Assembly: GCA_018223385.1 (NCBI GenBank)
Contig: JAGTTR010000007.1
Coordinates: 1 to 64,000, forward strand
Source of the DNA: Oscillospiraceae bacterium Marseille-Q3528
GTDB lineage: Bacteria; Bacillota; Clostridia; Lachnospirales; Lachnospiraceae
Direction of reading: 5' to 3'
DNA: 64,000 bases
Shown: one piece after another, positions 42,160-50,013 of the stretch
Numbering within the stretch: the first letter of the stretch is position 1
Layout of the letters: the number at the start of each line of letters is the position of its first letter
Made by a program: the position numbers and the translations under genes
Notes under the pieces: generated by a model
Database searches by the model: none
Seen by the model: the letters and a program-made list of their open reading frames with translations, nothing else
Told to the model about the DNA's origin: nothing

Positions 42160-43092
42160 ATGCAGGAACGGGTATTGGGATATGAGAACAGGCGGGAACT
42201 GACGCTGGTGGGCAAAGCCCTGTCCTCGGAGGTACGTCTGGATATTTTGAAAATGCTGGATGGCCGACAGATGAATGTGAATGAGATCGCAGAGCAGCTG
42301 CACATCCCGGCGTCCTCGGCAGCTATGCATGTGAAGGTGCTGGAGGAGGCGGGATTGTTGTCCTGTGAACTGAAACCGGGGGTGCGCGGCTCCATGAAAA
42401 TGTGCAGCCGGCAGGTGGATGCGCTGTCCATACGCCTGGCAGCAGAGGAGGAAAAGCAGGAGCAGGTGGAGACCATCAGCATGCCGGTGGGCAATTTTGT
42501 GGATCACGACGTGAAGCCGTGCTGCGGCATTGTCAGTGACAAAGAGTTCATTGATGAGGAGGACGAGCCGCGGGGATTTTACAATCCCAACCGCACTCAG
42601 GCGCAGCTCATCTGGTTTGAAGCCGGATATGTGGAGTACCGTTTTCCAAATCTGGGCCTGAAAAATCGGACGCTGAAAAGTGTGGAATTTTCCGCAGAGC
42701 TTTGTTCAGAGACGCAGTTTTACAATATGGACTGTCCCTCGGACATTACGCTGTGGATCAATGGCTGCGAAGCCGGTACCTGGCGCTGTCCCAGTGATTT
42801 TGGCGGGCGAAGAGGGAAGCTGAATCCGGACTGGTGGCCGGATCGGAACACCCAGTACGGGAAGCTGAAAACCTGGCGCTTCACCGGAAAAGGTACTTAT
42901 ATCAATGGGAAAAAGGTATCTGACCGAGTACTGGAAGATTATGGATGGAGGGAACATCCGTATATTTCGGTGCGCATTGGCATCAGAGACGATGCACAGT
43001 GCGTGGGCGGCATCAATATCTTTGGCGAGCGGTTCGGGGACTATCCGCAAAATCTGGTGCTGAAGTTAATCTATGCAGAGGCAGTAGAATGA
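42160..43092 (+). CDS. ArsR-type winged-helix regulator with a large C-terminal domain
   Basis: This 310-residue protein has residues 14-90 as an ArsR-like winged helix: LVGKALSSEVRLDILKML, VNEIAEQLHIPASSAAMHVK, VLEEAGLLSCEL. The remaining roughly 200 residues are beta-rich (WFEAGYVEYRFPNLGLKN, TLWINGCEAGTWRCPSDFGG, RFTGKGTYINGKKVSD) and may bind a sugar; no catalytic motif is seen. It is followed directly by galK in the same direction, so it is a candidate regulator of galactose use. That role is inferred from position only. Confidence 0.75.
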   Translation: MQERVLGYENRRELTLVGKALSSEVRLDILKMLDGRQMNVNEIAEQLHIPASSAAMHVKVLEEAGLLSCELKPGVRGSMKMCSRQVDALSIRLAAEEEKQEQVETISMPVGNFVDHDVKPCCGIVSDKEFIDEEDEPRGFYNPNRTQAQLIWFEAGYVEYRFPNLGLKNRTLKSVEFSAELCSETQFYNMDCPSDITLWINGCEAGTWRCPSDFGGRRGKLNPDWWPDRNTQYGKLKTWRFTGKGTYINGKKVSDRVLEDYGWREHPYISVRIGIRDDAQCVGGINIFGERFGDYPQNLVLKLIYAEAVE

Positions 43093-43105
43093 TTCGAAAA
43101 AGTGG

Positions 43106-43134
43106 TTTACAAGCAGAGCTGTGTTTGCTATAAT
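43106..43134 (+). promoter_or_regulatory. Promoter of galK
   Basis: TTTACA (43106-43111) and TATAAT (43129-43134) are 17 bp apart, 64 bp before the galK ATG. Confidence 0.75.
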
Positions 43135-43198
43135 CAAAACAGAAAACATGATTTAAAACAATTTTATTAAAATAATAAAGTATAAAGGGGAAACGGGT

Positions 43199-44368
43199 AT
43201 GAAGAAAGAAGAACTGATCCAGAAGTTTCAGGAATTATATGGCGCGGAGGGCGATATTCGCACCTATTTTGCACCGGGCCGGGTAAATCTGATCGGCGAG
43301 CACACCGATTATAACGGCGGACATGTGTTCCCGTGTGCGCTGACCATCGGCACCTACGCGGTGGCAAGAAAGAGAACCGACCGGAAGCTGCGGTTTTTCT
43401 CTGTGAATTTTGAGCGGCTGGGCATCATTGAATCCAGTTTGGATGACCTGGTGCCGTCGCGCAGCGCAGGATGGACCAATTATCCCAAGGGCGTCATGTG
43501 GACATTCGGCAAGCGGGGCATGGAGATCTCCAACGGTGTGGATATCCTTCTTTATGGAAATATTCCCAACGGCTCCGGCCTTTCCTCCTCCGCTTCTGTG
43601 GAGGTGGTTACCGGCGTGATGCTGCGTGATCTGTTTGGGTTTGATTCTCTGACCAACATTGATCTGGCGCTCATCGGCCAGCAGTCCGAGAACGAGTACA
43701 ATGGCGTCAACTGCGGGATCATGGATCAGTTTGCGGTTGCCATGGGCAAGAAAGATTATGCGATTTTCCTGGATACCAGCGATCTGAGCTATACCTACGC
43801 ACCGATCAAGCTGGATCACGCAAGAATTGTCATCGCTTCCAGCAACAAGAAGAGAGGGCTGGGCGATTCCAAATACAACGAGCGCCGGGCAGAGTGCGAG
43901 GCCGCACTGGCAGAATTACAGAAAGTGGTGGACATTAAGAGCCTGGGCGACCTGACAGAGGAAGCTTTTGAGCAGTACAAGGATGCCATCAAGGATGAGA
44001 CCCGGAAAAAGCGGGCGAAGCATGCGGTCTATGAAAACCGGAGAACCATCCAGGCGGTGGCAGCACTGGAGGCCAACGATATTGCAAAATTTGGCCAGCT
44101 GATGAACGCTTCCCATGTTTCCCTGCGGGATGATTACGAGGTGACCGGCAAAGAACTGGATACGCTGGTGGAAGAGGCGTGGAAGATCCCGGGTGTCATC
44201 GGTTCCCGCATGACCGGCGCCGGTTTCGGCGGCTGCACGGTCAGCATTGTAGAAAACGACGCGGTGGAACCCTTTATCAGCAAAGTGGGCGAAGCTTATA
44301 AGAAAGCCATCGGCTATGCGGCAGATTTCTATGTGATTGATGTGGGTGAGGGCGCAGGCGTTCTGTAA
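43199..44368 (+). CDS. galK: Galactokinase
   Basis: This 389-residue GHMP kinase carries the galactokinase signature GRVNLIGEHTDYNGGHVFP, the ATP loop NGSGLSSSASVEVVTG and the C-terminal TGAGFGGCTVS. It phosphorylates galactose to galactose 1-phosphate with ATP, the first step of the Leloir pathway. The start is ATG behind AAAGGGGAAACGGG. galE and galT follow. Confidence 0.97.
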   Translation: MKKEELIQKFQELYGAEGDIRTYFAPGRVNLIGEHTDYNGGHVFPCALTIGTYAVARKRTDRKLRFFSVNFERLGIIESSLDDLVPSRSAGWTNYPKGVMWTFGKRGMEISNGVDILLYGNIPNGSGLSSSASVEVVTGVMLRDLFGFDSLTNIDLALIGQQSENEYNGVNCGIMDQFAVAMGKKDYAIFLDTSDLSYTYAPIKLDHARIVIASSNKKRGLGDSKYNERRAECEAALAELQKVVDIKSLGDLTEEAFEQYKDAIKDETRKKRAKHAVYENRRTIQAVAALEANDIAKFGQLMNASHVSLRDDYEVTGKELDTLVEEAWKIPGVIGSRMTGAGFGGCTVSIVENDAVEPFISKVGEAYKKAIGYAADFYVIDVGEGAGVL

Positions 44369-44450
44369 GAACACCGGAAAGTGCGGCAGAATCCACACAA
44401 AAAAGAGATAGAAAAGCACACGCGACAGAAAGAGTTTGTGCTATAATGTA

Positions 44451-44622
44451 ACGATACCAGTGTGCAAAGGTCTGAGCCCACGCATGCTTGCATGCAGGTG
44501 GGTGAAAGAACTTGACACACGCCCCGATATGAGCATAAAAGTGAAGAGATAAGCTTCACGATATGCGGATGTTGGGGAGAATTGTGAGAGCGCGAAGCAC
44601 GGAACAATTCGTAAGGTATCGT
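44451..44622 (+). ncRNA. Type A structured element, copy 3 (galE leader)
   Basis: The closing stem is ACGATACC/GGTATCGT, a T-A to C-G change compared with copy 1. The CATG-CTTG-CATG hairpin, GCATA/TATGC arm (capped by GTGAAG/CTTCAC) and GAATTGT/ACAATTC arm are kept. A TATAAT at 44442-44447 ends 3 bp before it, so transcription would begin within the element. It ends 40 nt before galE. Confidence 0.75.
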
Positions 44623-44662
44623 AAGAACTAAGCGAGAATATGAACAGAAAGGATGAAGCAAA

Positions 44663-45679
44663 ATGACAATTTTAGTAACAGGCGGTGCCGGTTTTATCGG
44701 AAGCCATACATGTGTGGAGCTTTTAAATGCAGGTTATGAGGTTGTGGTTGTGGATAATCTGTACAACGCCAGCGAGAAAGCGCTGGAGCGCGTGGAGCAG
44801 ATCACAGGCAAGAGCCTGAAATTCTACAAGGTGGATCTGCTGGATGCACCAGCACTGACGAAGGTGTTTGATGAAGAGAAGATTGATGCGGTCATCCATT
44901 TCGCAGGCCTGAAGGCTGTGGGCGAATCCGTGGCAAAGCCGCTGGAATATTATCACAACAACATCACCGGTACGCTGATCCTGTGTGATGTCATGAGAAA
45001 ACATGGCGTGAAGAACATTATTTTCAGCTCTTCCGCAACGGTTTACGGCGATCCGGCATTTATCCCGATTACCGAAGAGTGCCCCAAGGGCAAGATTACG
45101 AACCCTTACGGCCAGACAAAGGGCATGCTGGAGCAGATCCTCACTGACCTGCATGTGGCAGATCCGGAATGGAATGTAATTTTGCTTCGTTATTTCAATC
45201 CCATCGGCGCACACAAGAGCGGCCTCATCGGCGAGAATCCCAAGGGCATTCCCAACAACCTGCTCCCCTACGTGGCACAGGTGGCTGTGGGCAAGTTGAA
45301 ATGCCTGGGCGTATTTGGTAATGACTATGACACTCCGGACGGCACCGGCGTGCGCGATTACATCCATGTGGTAGACCTGGCCATCGGCCATGTGAAGGCC
45401 ATTGATAAACTGAAAGACAAAGAGGGTGTCAGCATTTACAATCTGGGAACGGGCGTCGGCTACAGCGTGCTCCAGGTGGTGGCTGCCTTTGAAAAAGCCT
45501 GCGGCAAGAAGATCCCTTATGAGATCAAACCCCGCCGGGCAGGCGATATCGCAACATGTTATTCTGACGCTTCCAAGGCGAAAAGAGAGCTTGGCTGGGT
45601 AGCAGAGCGCGGACTGGACGAAATGTGCGAGGACGCATGGAGATGGCAGTCCATGAACCCCAACGGTTTCGAAGACTAA
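44663..45679 (+). CDS. galE: UDP-glucose 4-epimerase
   Basis: This 338-residue short-chain dehydrogenase-type epimerase has the NAD-binding [20 protein letters not shown], the Ser in [11 protein letters not shown], the catalytic [10 protein letters not shown] (Y-x3-K) and [20 protein letters not shown]. It interconverts UDP-glucose and UDP-galactose. The ATG has AAAGGATG upstream. galT begins 27 bp after its stop, with its own ribosome site. Confidence 0.97.
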   Translation: MTILVTGGAGFIGSHTCVELLNAGYEVVVVDNLYNASEKALERVEQITGKSLKFYKVDLLDAPALTKVFDEEKIDAVIHFAGLKAVGESVAKPLEYYHNNITGTLILCDVMRKHGVKNIIFSSSATVYGDPAFIPITEECPKGKITNPYGQTKGMLEQILTDLHVADPEWNVILLRYFNPIGAHKSGLIGENPKGIPNNLLPYVAQVAVGKLKCLGVFGNDYDTPDGTGVRDYIHVVDLAIGHVKAIDKLKDKEGVSIYNLGTGVGYSVLQVVAAFEKACGKKIPYEIKPRRAGDIATCYSDASKAKRELGWVAERGLDEMCEDAWRWQSMNPNGFED

Positions 45680-45706
45680 GAAACCCGGGAGAAAAGGAGA
45701 GCGGAC

Positions 45707-47200
45707 ATGGTTTATGACAGTATCAAAAAACTGGTTGCATACGGCGTAAACACCGGATTGGTGGAGCCGGAGGACGAGATTTATGTGACCAACCGGCTTC
45801 TGGAAGTGATGGAGCTGGACGAATACGAGGAACCGGAAGAGATCGAGGACGATACACCCTTAGAGGAAATCCTGAAAGATCTGCTGGATGAGGCGTATGC
45901 CTCCGGCGTTCTGGAGGACAACGGCATTGCCAGCAGAGACCTGTTTGACACGAAGCTGATGGGATGCCTGGTGGCGCGGCCTTCCGAGGTGATCCGGGCG
46001 TTCATGGACCATTATGCGAAAAGCCCCGTGGAGGCAACGGATTTCTTTTACAAATTCAGTCAGGATACGGATTACATCCGCCGCTACCGGATCTGCAGGG
46101 ACATCCGCTGGGTGACGAAAAGTGTCTATGGAGACATTGATATCACCATCAACCTTTCCAAGCCGGAGAAGGATCCCAAGGCCATCGCGGCAGCCCGTCT
46201 GGCGAAACAGAGCAGCTATCCGAAATGCCAGCTCTGCAAGGAAAATGAAGGGTACGCGGGGCGGCTGGATCATCCGGCCAGAGAAAATCACCGGATCATT
46301 CCCATCACCATCAACGGCGGCGAGTGGGGCTTCCAGTATTCTCCTTATGTGTATTACAACGAGCACTGCATCGTTTTCAACGGTGAGCATGTGCCCATGA
46401 AGATCAACCGGGAAACCTTTGTCAAGCTGTTTGATTTTATCCGGCTGTTTCCCCATTATTTCATCGGTTCCAACGCAGATCTGCCCATCGTGGGCGGCTC
46501 CATCTTAAGCCACGACCATTTCCAGGGCGGCAATTATACGTTTGCCATGGCAAAAGCGCCGGTGGAAAAGACGTTTACGATTCCGGGCTATGAGGATGTG
46601 GAGGCAGGCATCGTGCACTGGCCTCTGTCCGTCATCCGTATCCGCAGCAAAGAGGCGGAGCGGCTCATTGACCTGGCAGACCATATTCTGACGTGCTGGC
46701 GGGGCTACACCGACGAGGCGGCATTTATTTTTGCCGAGACGGACGGGGAGCGTCACAACACCATCACCCCCATTGCGCGGATGCGGGACGGCAAGTTCGA
46801 GCTGGATCTGGCGCTGCGCAACAACATCACCACCGAAGAACATCCCCTGGGCGTATACCATCCCCATGCGGAGCTGCATCACATCAAAAAGGAAAACATC
46901 GGCCTCATCGAGGTGATGGGTCTGGCGGTACTGCCATCCCGCTTAAAGGACGAGATGCAGCAGCTGGCGGACTGCCTCCTGACCGGAAAAGACGTGAGAA
47001 GCAATCCGGCCATCGAAAAACATGCCGACTGGGTGGAAGGTTTTCTGCCGCACTATGACAGTATCACGGAAGAAAATGTCATGGATATTTTAAAAGAAGA
47101 GATCGGCCGTGTGTTCGTCCGGGTGCTGGAGGACGCCGGTGTGTACAAGTGTACGGAAGAGGGGCGTCAGGCTTTCGGGCGATTTATGGCGTCACTTTGA
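45707..47200 (+). CDS. galT: UDP-glucose--hexose-1-phosphate uridylyltransferase, type 2
   Basis: This 497-residue protein is the long Firmicutes form (GalT type 2), not the roughly 350-residue type. Visible signatures are the N-terminal VYDSIKKLVAYGVNTGLVEP, CQLCKENEGYAGRLDHPARE, and the active-site histidine region GGSILSHDHFQGG, followed by HAELHHIKKENIGLIEVMGL. It exchanges UMP between UDP-glucose and galactose 1-phosphate, closing the Leloir pathway with galK and galE. A strong terminator follows. Confidence 0.96.
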   Translation: MVYDSIKKLVAYGVNTGLVEPEDEIYVTNRLLEVMELDEYEEPEEIEDDTPLEEILKDLLDEAYASGVLEDNGIASRDLFDTKLMGCLVARPSEVIRAFMDHYAKSPVEATDFFYKFSQDTDYIRRYRICRDIRWVTKSVYGDIDITINLSKPEKDPKAIAAARLAKQSSYPKCQLCKENEGYAGRLDHPARENHRIIPITINGGEWGFQYSPYVYYNEHCIVFNGEHVPMKINRETFVKLFDFIRLFPHYFIGSNADLPIVGGSILSHDHFQGGNYTFAMAKAPVEKTFTIPGYEDVEAGIVHWPLSVIRIRSKEAERLIDLADHILTCWRGYTDEAAFIFAETDGERHNTITPIARMRDGKFELDLALRNNITTEEHPLGVYHPHAELHHIKKENIGLIEVMGLAVLPSRLKDEMQQLADCLLTGKDVRSNPAIEKHADWVEGFLPHYDSITEENVMDILKEEIGRVFVRVLEDAGVYKCTEEGRQAFGRFMASL

Positions 47201-47210
47201 TAGAAAAACG

Positions 47211-47265
47211 AAAAGAGAAGCTTATCCTGTGCCGTGTGGCTGCCGGGAGAAAGCTTCTCTTTTTT
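47211..47265. terminator. Terminator after galT
   Basis: AAAAGAGAAGCTT pairs with AAGCTTCTCTTTT, followed by T residues. It also ends the convergent MGMT-like gene. Confidence 0.85.
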
Positions 47266-47273
47266 GCGGAACT

Positions 47274-47582
47274 TTATTCTTCCCACTGGAATTGCTTCAT
47301 GTCCACACAGCCATTATCACGAAATGTAACACCTTCTGCTTCCAGCAGCTCCCGCTGGTGCCGCCAGCCAGGGGCCGTGCGTCCGGCATGATTCACCACC
47401 CGATGACACGGGTAGTTTCCATAATATTCTGCGTGGGAAAGAATCCGTCCTACCAGTCTTGCATTCTTCTCCCGCCCGATGAGCCGGGCGATCTGGCCGT
47501 AAGAGGCCACCTTCCCTTCCGGAATTTCTTCTACCACAGACAGCACTTCATAGATCAGATCCTCGCCGAGAACATGGGACAT
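47274..47582 (-). CDS. Short MGMT-family protein (DNA alkyl repair or alkyltransferase-like)
   Basis: This 102-residue protein equals the C-terminal DNA-binding domain of O6-alkylguanine-DNA alkyltransferase. The helix-turn-helix region is VASYGQIARLIGREKNARLV with the Arg finger. The motif YPCHRVVNHAGR keeps the reactive Cys; alkyltransferase-like proteins have Trp instead. It may repair O6-alkylguanine or mark it for excision. It starts 74 bp from the type A element on the other strand. Confidence 0.85.
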   Translation of the reverse strand: MSHVLGEDLIYEVLSVVEEIPEGKVASYGQIARLIGREKNARLVGRILSHAEYYGNYPCHRVVNHAGRTAPGWRHQRELLEAEGVTFRDNGCVDMKQFQWEE

Positions 47583-47655
47583 GGAATGGACACCTCCTTT
47601 TCAAACTTAAAAAACAGTATAGCATATTTAAAAAACGAGGGATAGTGTGCTATAC

Positions 47656-47823
47656 TGATACCAGTGGACAAAGGTCTGAGCCCACGCGTGCTTGCATGCT
47701 GGTGGGTGAAAGAACTTGGGACACGCCCCAACATGAGCATAAAAGTGAAGTGATAACTTCACGATATGCGAATGGTGGGAGAATTGTGAGAGTGCGAAGC
47801 ACGGAACAATTCGTAAGGTATCA
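47656..47823 (+). ncRNA. Type A structured element, copy 4 (NUDIX leader)
   Basis: The closing stem is TGATACC/GGTATCA. Arms: AAGGTCT with AGAACTT (one mismatch) closing a hairpin with the CTTG loop; GCATA/TATGC capped by GTGAAG/CTTCAC; GAATTGT/ACAATTC capped by GTGC-GAA-GCAC. TATACT at 47651-47656 abuts it. It ends 23 nt before the NUDIX start. Confidence 0.72.
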
Positions 47824-47846
47824 AGAGAGAGACGGAGCGACAAAGG

Positions 47847-48344
47847 ATGAGTTACTGTGAGAAATGCGGAACGCTTCTGGTGGAGCGTTTTCTGGAAAAT
47901 GAGGGAATGATCCCCTACTGTGAGCACTGCGGCCAGTACCGGTTTCCCATGTTCAACACGGCGGTGAGCATGGTGGTGTACAGCCCGGATCACAGCAAAA
48001 TTCTGCTGATCCAGCAGTACGGCAAGGCCCGGAATATTCTGGTGGCCGGGTATGTGAACAAGGGCGAGAGCGCCGAGGAGGCGGTTGTCCGGGAAGTGAA
48101 GGAGGAAACGGGCCTCACGGTGGTGGACTATCGGTTCAATAAGAGCGAGTATTTTGCAAAAAGCAATACCCTGATGGTGAATTTTGCCTGCACCGTGGAC
48201 AGCGAGAATTTTACGCTGCGAAAAGGGGAGGTAGACCGGGCCGGGTGGTTTTCTGTGGAAGAGGCCCGGGCGCAGATCTATCACGACAGCCTGGCGGAGA
48301 AATTTCTGCTCAGCGCCATAGAGAAAAGGCTGTATCAGGCATAA
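47847..48344 (+). CDS. NUDIX hydrolase with N-terminal zinc ribbon
   Basis: This 165-residue protein has two CxxC pairs at the start (YCEKCG and YCEHCG), a likely zinc ribbon as in NudC, then the NUDIX box GYVNKGESAEEAVVREVKEE followed by TGL. It hydrolyses a nucleoside diphosphate linked to another group, possibly NAD(H) or a nucleotide sugar. The ATG has a weak AAAGGATG context. The DUF3783 gene follows after 31 bp and is probably cotranscribed. Confidence 0.87.
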   Translation: MSYCEKCGTLLVERFLENEGMIPYCEHCGQYRFPMFNTAVSMVVYSPDHSKILLIQQYGKARNILVAGYVNKGESAEEAVVREVKEETGLTVVDYRFNKSEYFAKSNTLMVNFACTVDSENFTLRKGEVDRAGWFSVEEARAQIYHDSLAEKFLLSAIEKRLYQA

Positions 48345-48375
48345 AAAGATCAAATTTTTGTGGGAGGATAAGACA

Positions 48376-48750
48376 ATGGCAGCAGGAGAAGTGGTGCTCA
48401 TGTATCGCCTGGAAGGGGATCGCGGGCGAAAACTGAAAATGATTTTTGTACAGAACGGACTGCGGATCCGGCAGATACCCCGGGAGGAATATAACCAGCC
48501 CATCGGGGCGCTGGCCGGGATCAAAGAAATTCCCCGGGTGGAGGAAGTCTACGACGGGGACGAGCTGGCAGAGGAAATGCTGGTTTTCCGGGGGGTCTAT
48601 GGCAAGCGGCTGGATCTTTTGCTGGCACAGATGCGCAAGAACAAAGTGGCGGTGAATCTGAAAGCGATCCTAACCGAACACAATGTAGGGTGGAGCGGTC
48701 TGCAGCTTTATGAGGAACTGAAAAAAGAGCACGAGCAGATGCATTCGTAA
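48376..48750 (+). CDS. DUF3783-domain protein
   Basis: This 124-residue soluble protein has the DUF3783 pattern: LMYRLEGDRGRKLKMIF near the start, PREEYNQPIGALAGI, EEMLVFRGVYGKRLDLLL and KAILTEHNVGWSGLQLYEEL. The function is unknown. The ATG at 48376 has GTGGGAGG upstream. It lies between the NUDIX gene and the Ldh-family oxidoreductase, all in one direction. Confidence 0.7.
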   Translation: MAAGEVVLMYRLEGDRGRKLKMIFVQNGLRIRQIPREEYNQPIGALAGIKEIPRVEEVYDGDELAEEMLVFRGVYGKRLDLLLAQMRKNKVAVNLKAILTEHNVGWSGLQLYEELKKEHEQMHS

Positions 48751-48783
48751 AAACATAAAAGGACAGGGAAGGGGAACGACGAT

Positions 48784-49905
48784 ATGAAAGAGACAAGACC
48801 GTATGTGAGTTGGGAGCTCATCGGAAATTTTATGACAACTGTTTTTGAAAAGGCTGGAGTACCGGCGGCGGACGCCAAAGTGTGCGCGGAGATTCTGATG
48901 GAAAGTGACCGCAGGGGCATTGAGAGCCACGGCTGCAACCGGTTCAAACCCATTTACATCGACCGTATCCGCCAGGGCATTTTAAATCCGGTGACGGAAT
49001 TTGAGATCATCAAAGAGACACCGACTACCGCGGTGGTGGACGGACACAACGGCATGGGCATGGTCATCGGAAAACGGGCCATGGAAATGGCCATCGACAA
49101 GGCAAAGAAGTGCGGCATGGGCATGGTTGCAGTGCGAAATTCAACCCATTATGGAATTGCAGGATATTATGCAACAATGTGCACGGCGCAGGACTGCATC
49201 GGCATCACCGGTACCAATGCCCGGCCTTCCATTGCACCCACCAACGGCGTGGAGAACATGCTGGGCACCAATCCGCTGACCTTTGGCATTCCCACGGATG
49301 AGGAATTCCCCTTCGTGCTGGACTGCGCCACCTCCATTTCTCAGCGGGGCAAGATTGAATACTTTGCCCGGAACGGCATGCCTACACCGGCGGGCATGGT
49401 CATCGGAGAAAACGGAGAGACGCTGACGGACAGCCAGCAGATTCTGAAAGACCTTACCACCGGCAAGGCAGCGCTGGCGCCCATCGGCGGTGTGGGCGAA
49501 GGGCTGGCAGGCTACAAGGGCTACGGCTATGCCACTGTGGTGGAAATCCTCTGTGCGGCTTTACAGGCGGGCAGCTTCCTGAAAATGCTTACAGGCAGAG
49601 GCAGCGAGGGCCATGCCCTTCCGTATCCCCTGGGCCCTTTCTTCATCGCCATTGATACAGAGGCGTTCATGGGGGCGGAGAGCTTCAAGAAAACCACCGG
49701 CGAGAACCTGCGGGAACTGCGGGGATCGAAAAAAGCGCCGGGCTGCGACCGGATCTACACGGCGGGAGAGAAGGAGCACGATGTCTGGATGGAGCGAAAG
49801 GACAAAGGCGTGCCCATGGCAGAAAACGTGCAGCGGGAATTTGCGCAGCTGCGGGAGGAATATGGACTGCCTAAAGAGCAGTTTTTGTTCCCATTTGAAA
49901 AATAA
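48784..49905 (+). CDS. Malate/L-lactate dehydrogenase-family oxidoreductase (Ldh2/YbiC type)
   Basis: This 373-residue NAD(P)-dependent oxidoreductase has ESDRRGIESHGCNRF with the catalytic His, VRNSTHYGIAGYYATMC and LGTNPLTFGIPTDEEFPF. Members reduce or oxidise 2-hydroxyacids or ureidoglycolate; the substrate is not predictable here. It follows DUF3783 by 33 bp. Confidence 0.88.
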   Translation: MKETRPYVSWELIGNFMTTVFEKAGVPAADAKVCAEILMESDRRGIESHGCNRFKPIYIDRIRQGILNPVTEFEIIKETPTTAVVDGHNGMGMVIGKRAMEMAIDKAKKCGMGMVAVRNSTHYGIAGYYATMCTAQDCIGITGTNARPSIAPTNGVENMLGTNPLTFGIPTDEEFPFVLDCATSISQRGKIEYFARNGMPTPAGMVIGENGETLTDSQQILKDLTTGKAALAPIGGVGEGLAGYKGYGYATVVEILCAALQAGSFLKMLTGRGSEGHALPYPLGPFFIAIDTEAFMGAESFKKTTGENLRELRGSKKAPGCDRIYTAGEKEHDVWMERKDKGVPMAENVQREFAQLREEYGLPKEQFLFPFEK

Positions 49906-49959
49906 GAACATGCCGATCCCCCGGTGGACATTGTTAATAAAGCTTTACGGTGCGGGCGG

Positions 49960-49989
49960 TTGACAGTAAAAAATAGGATAAGTTATACT
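49960..49989 (+). promoter_or_regulatory. Promoter of the DUF1538/PII pair
   Basis: TTGACA and TATACT are 18 bp apart, with the -10 ending 24 bp before the TTG start. Confidence 0.75.
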
Positions 49990-50013
49990 GGAAAAAAACA
50001 AAGAGGTGGTTGC

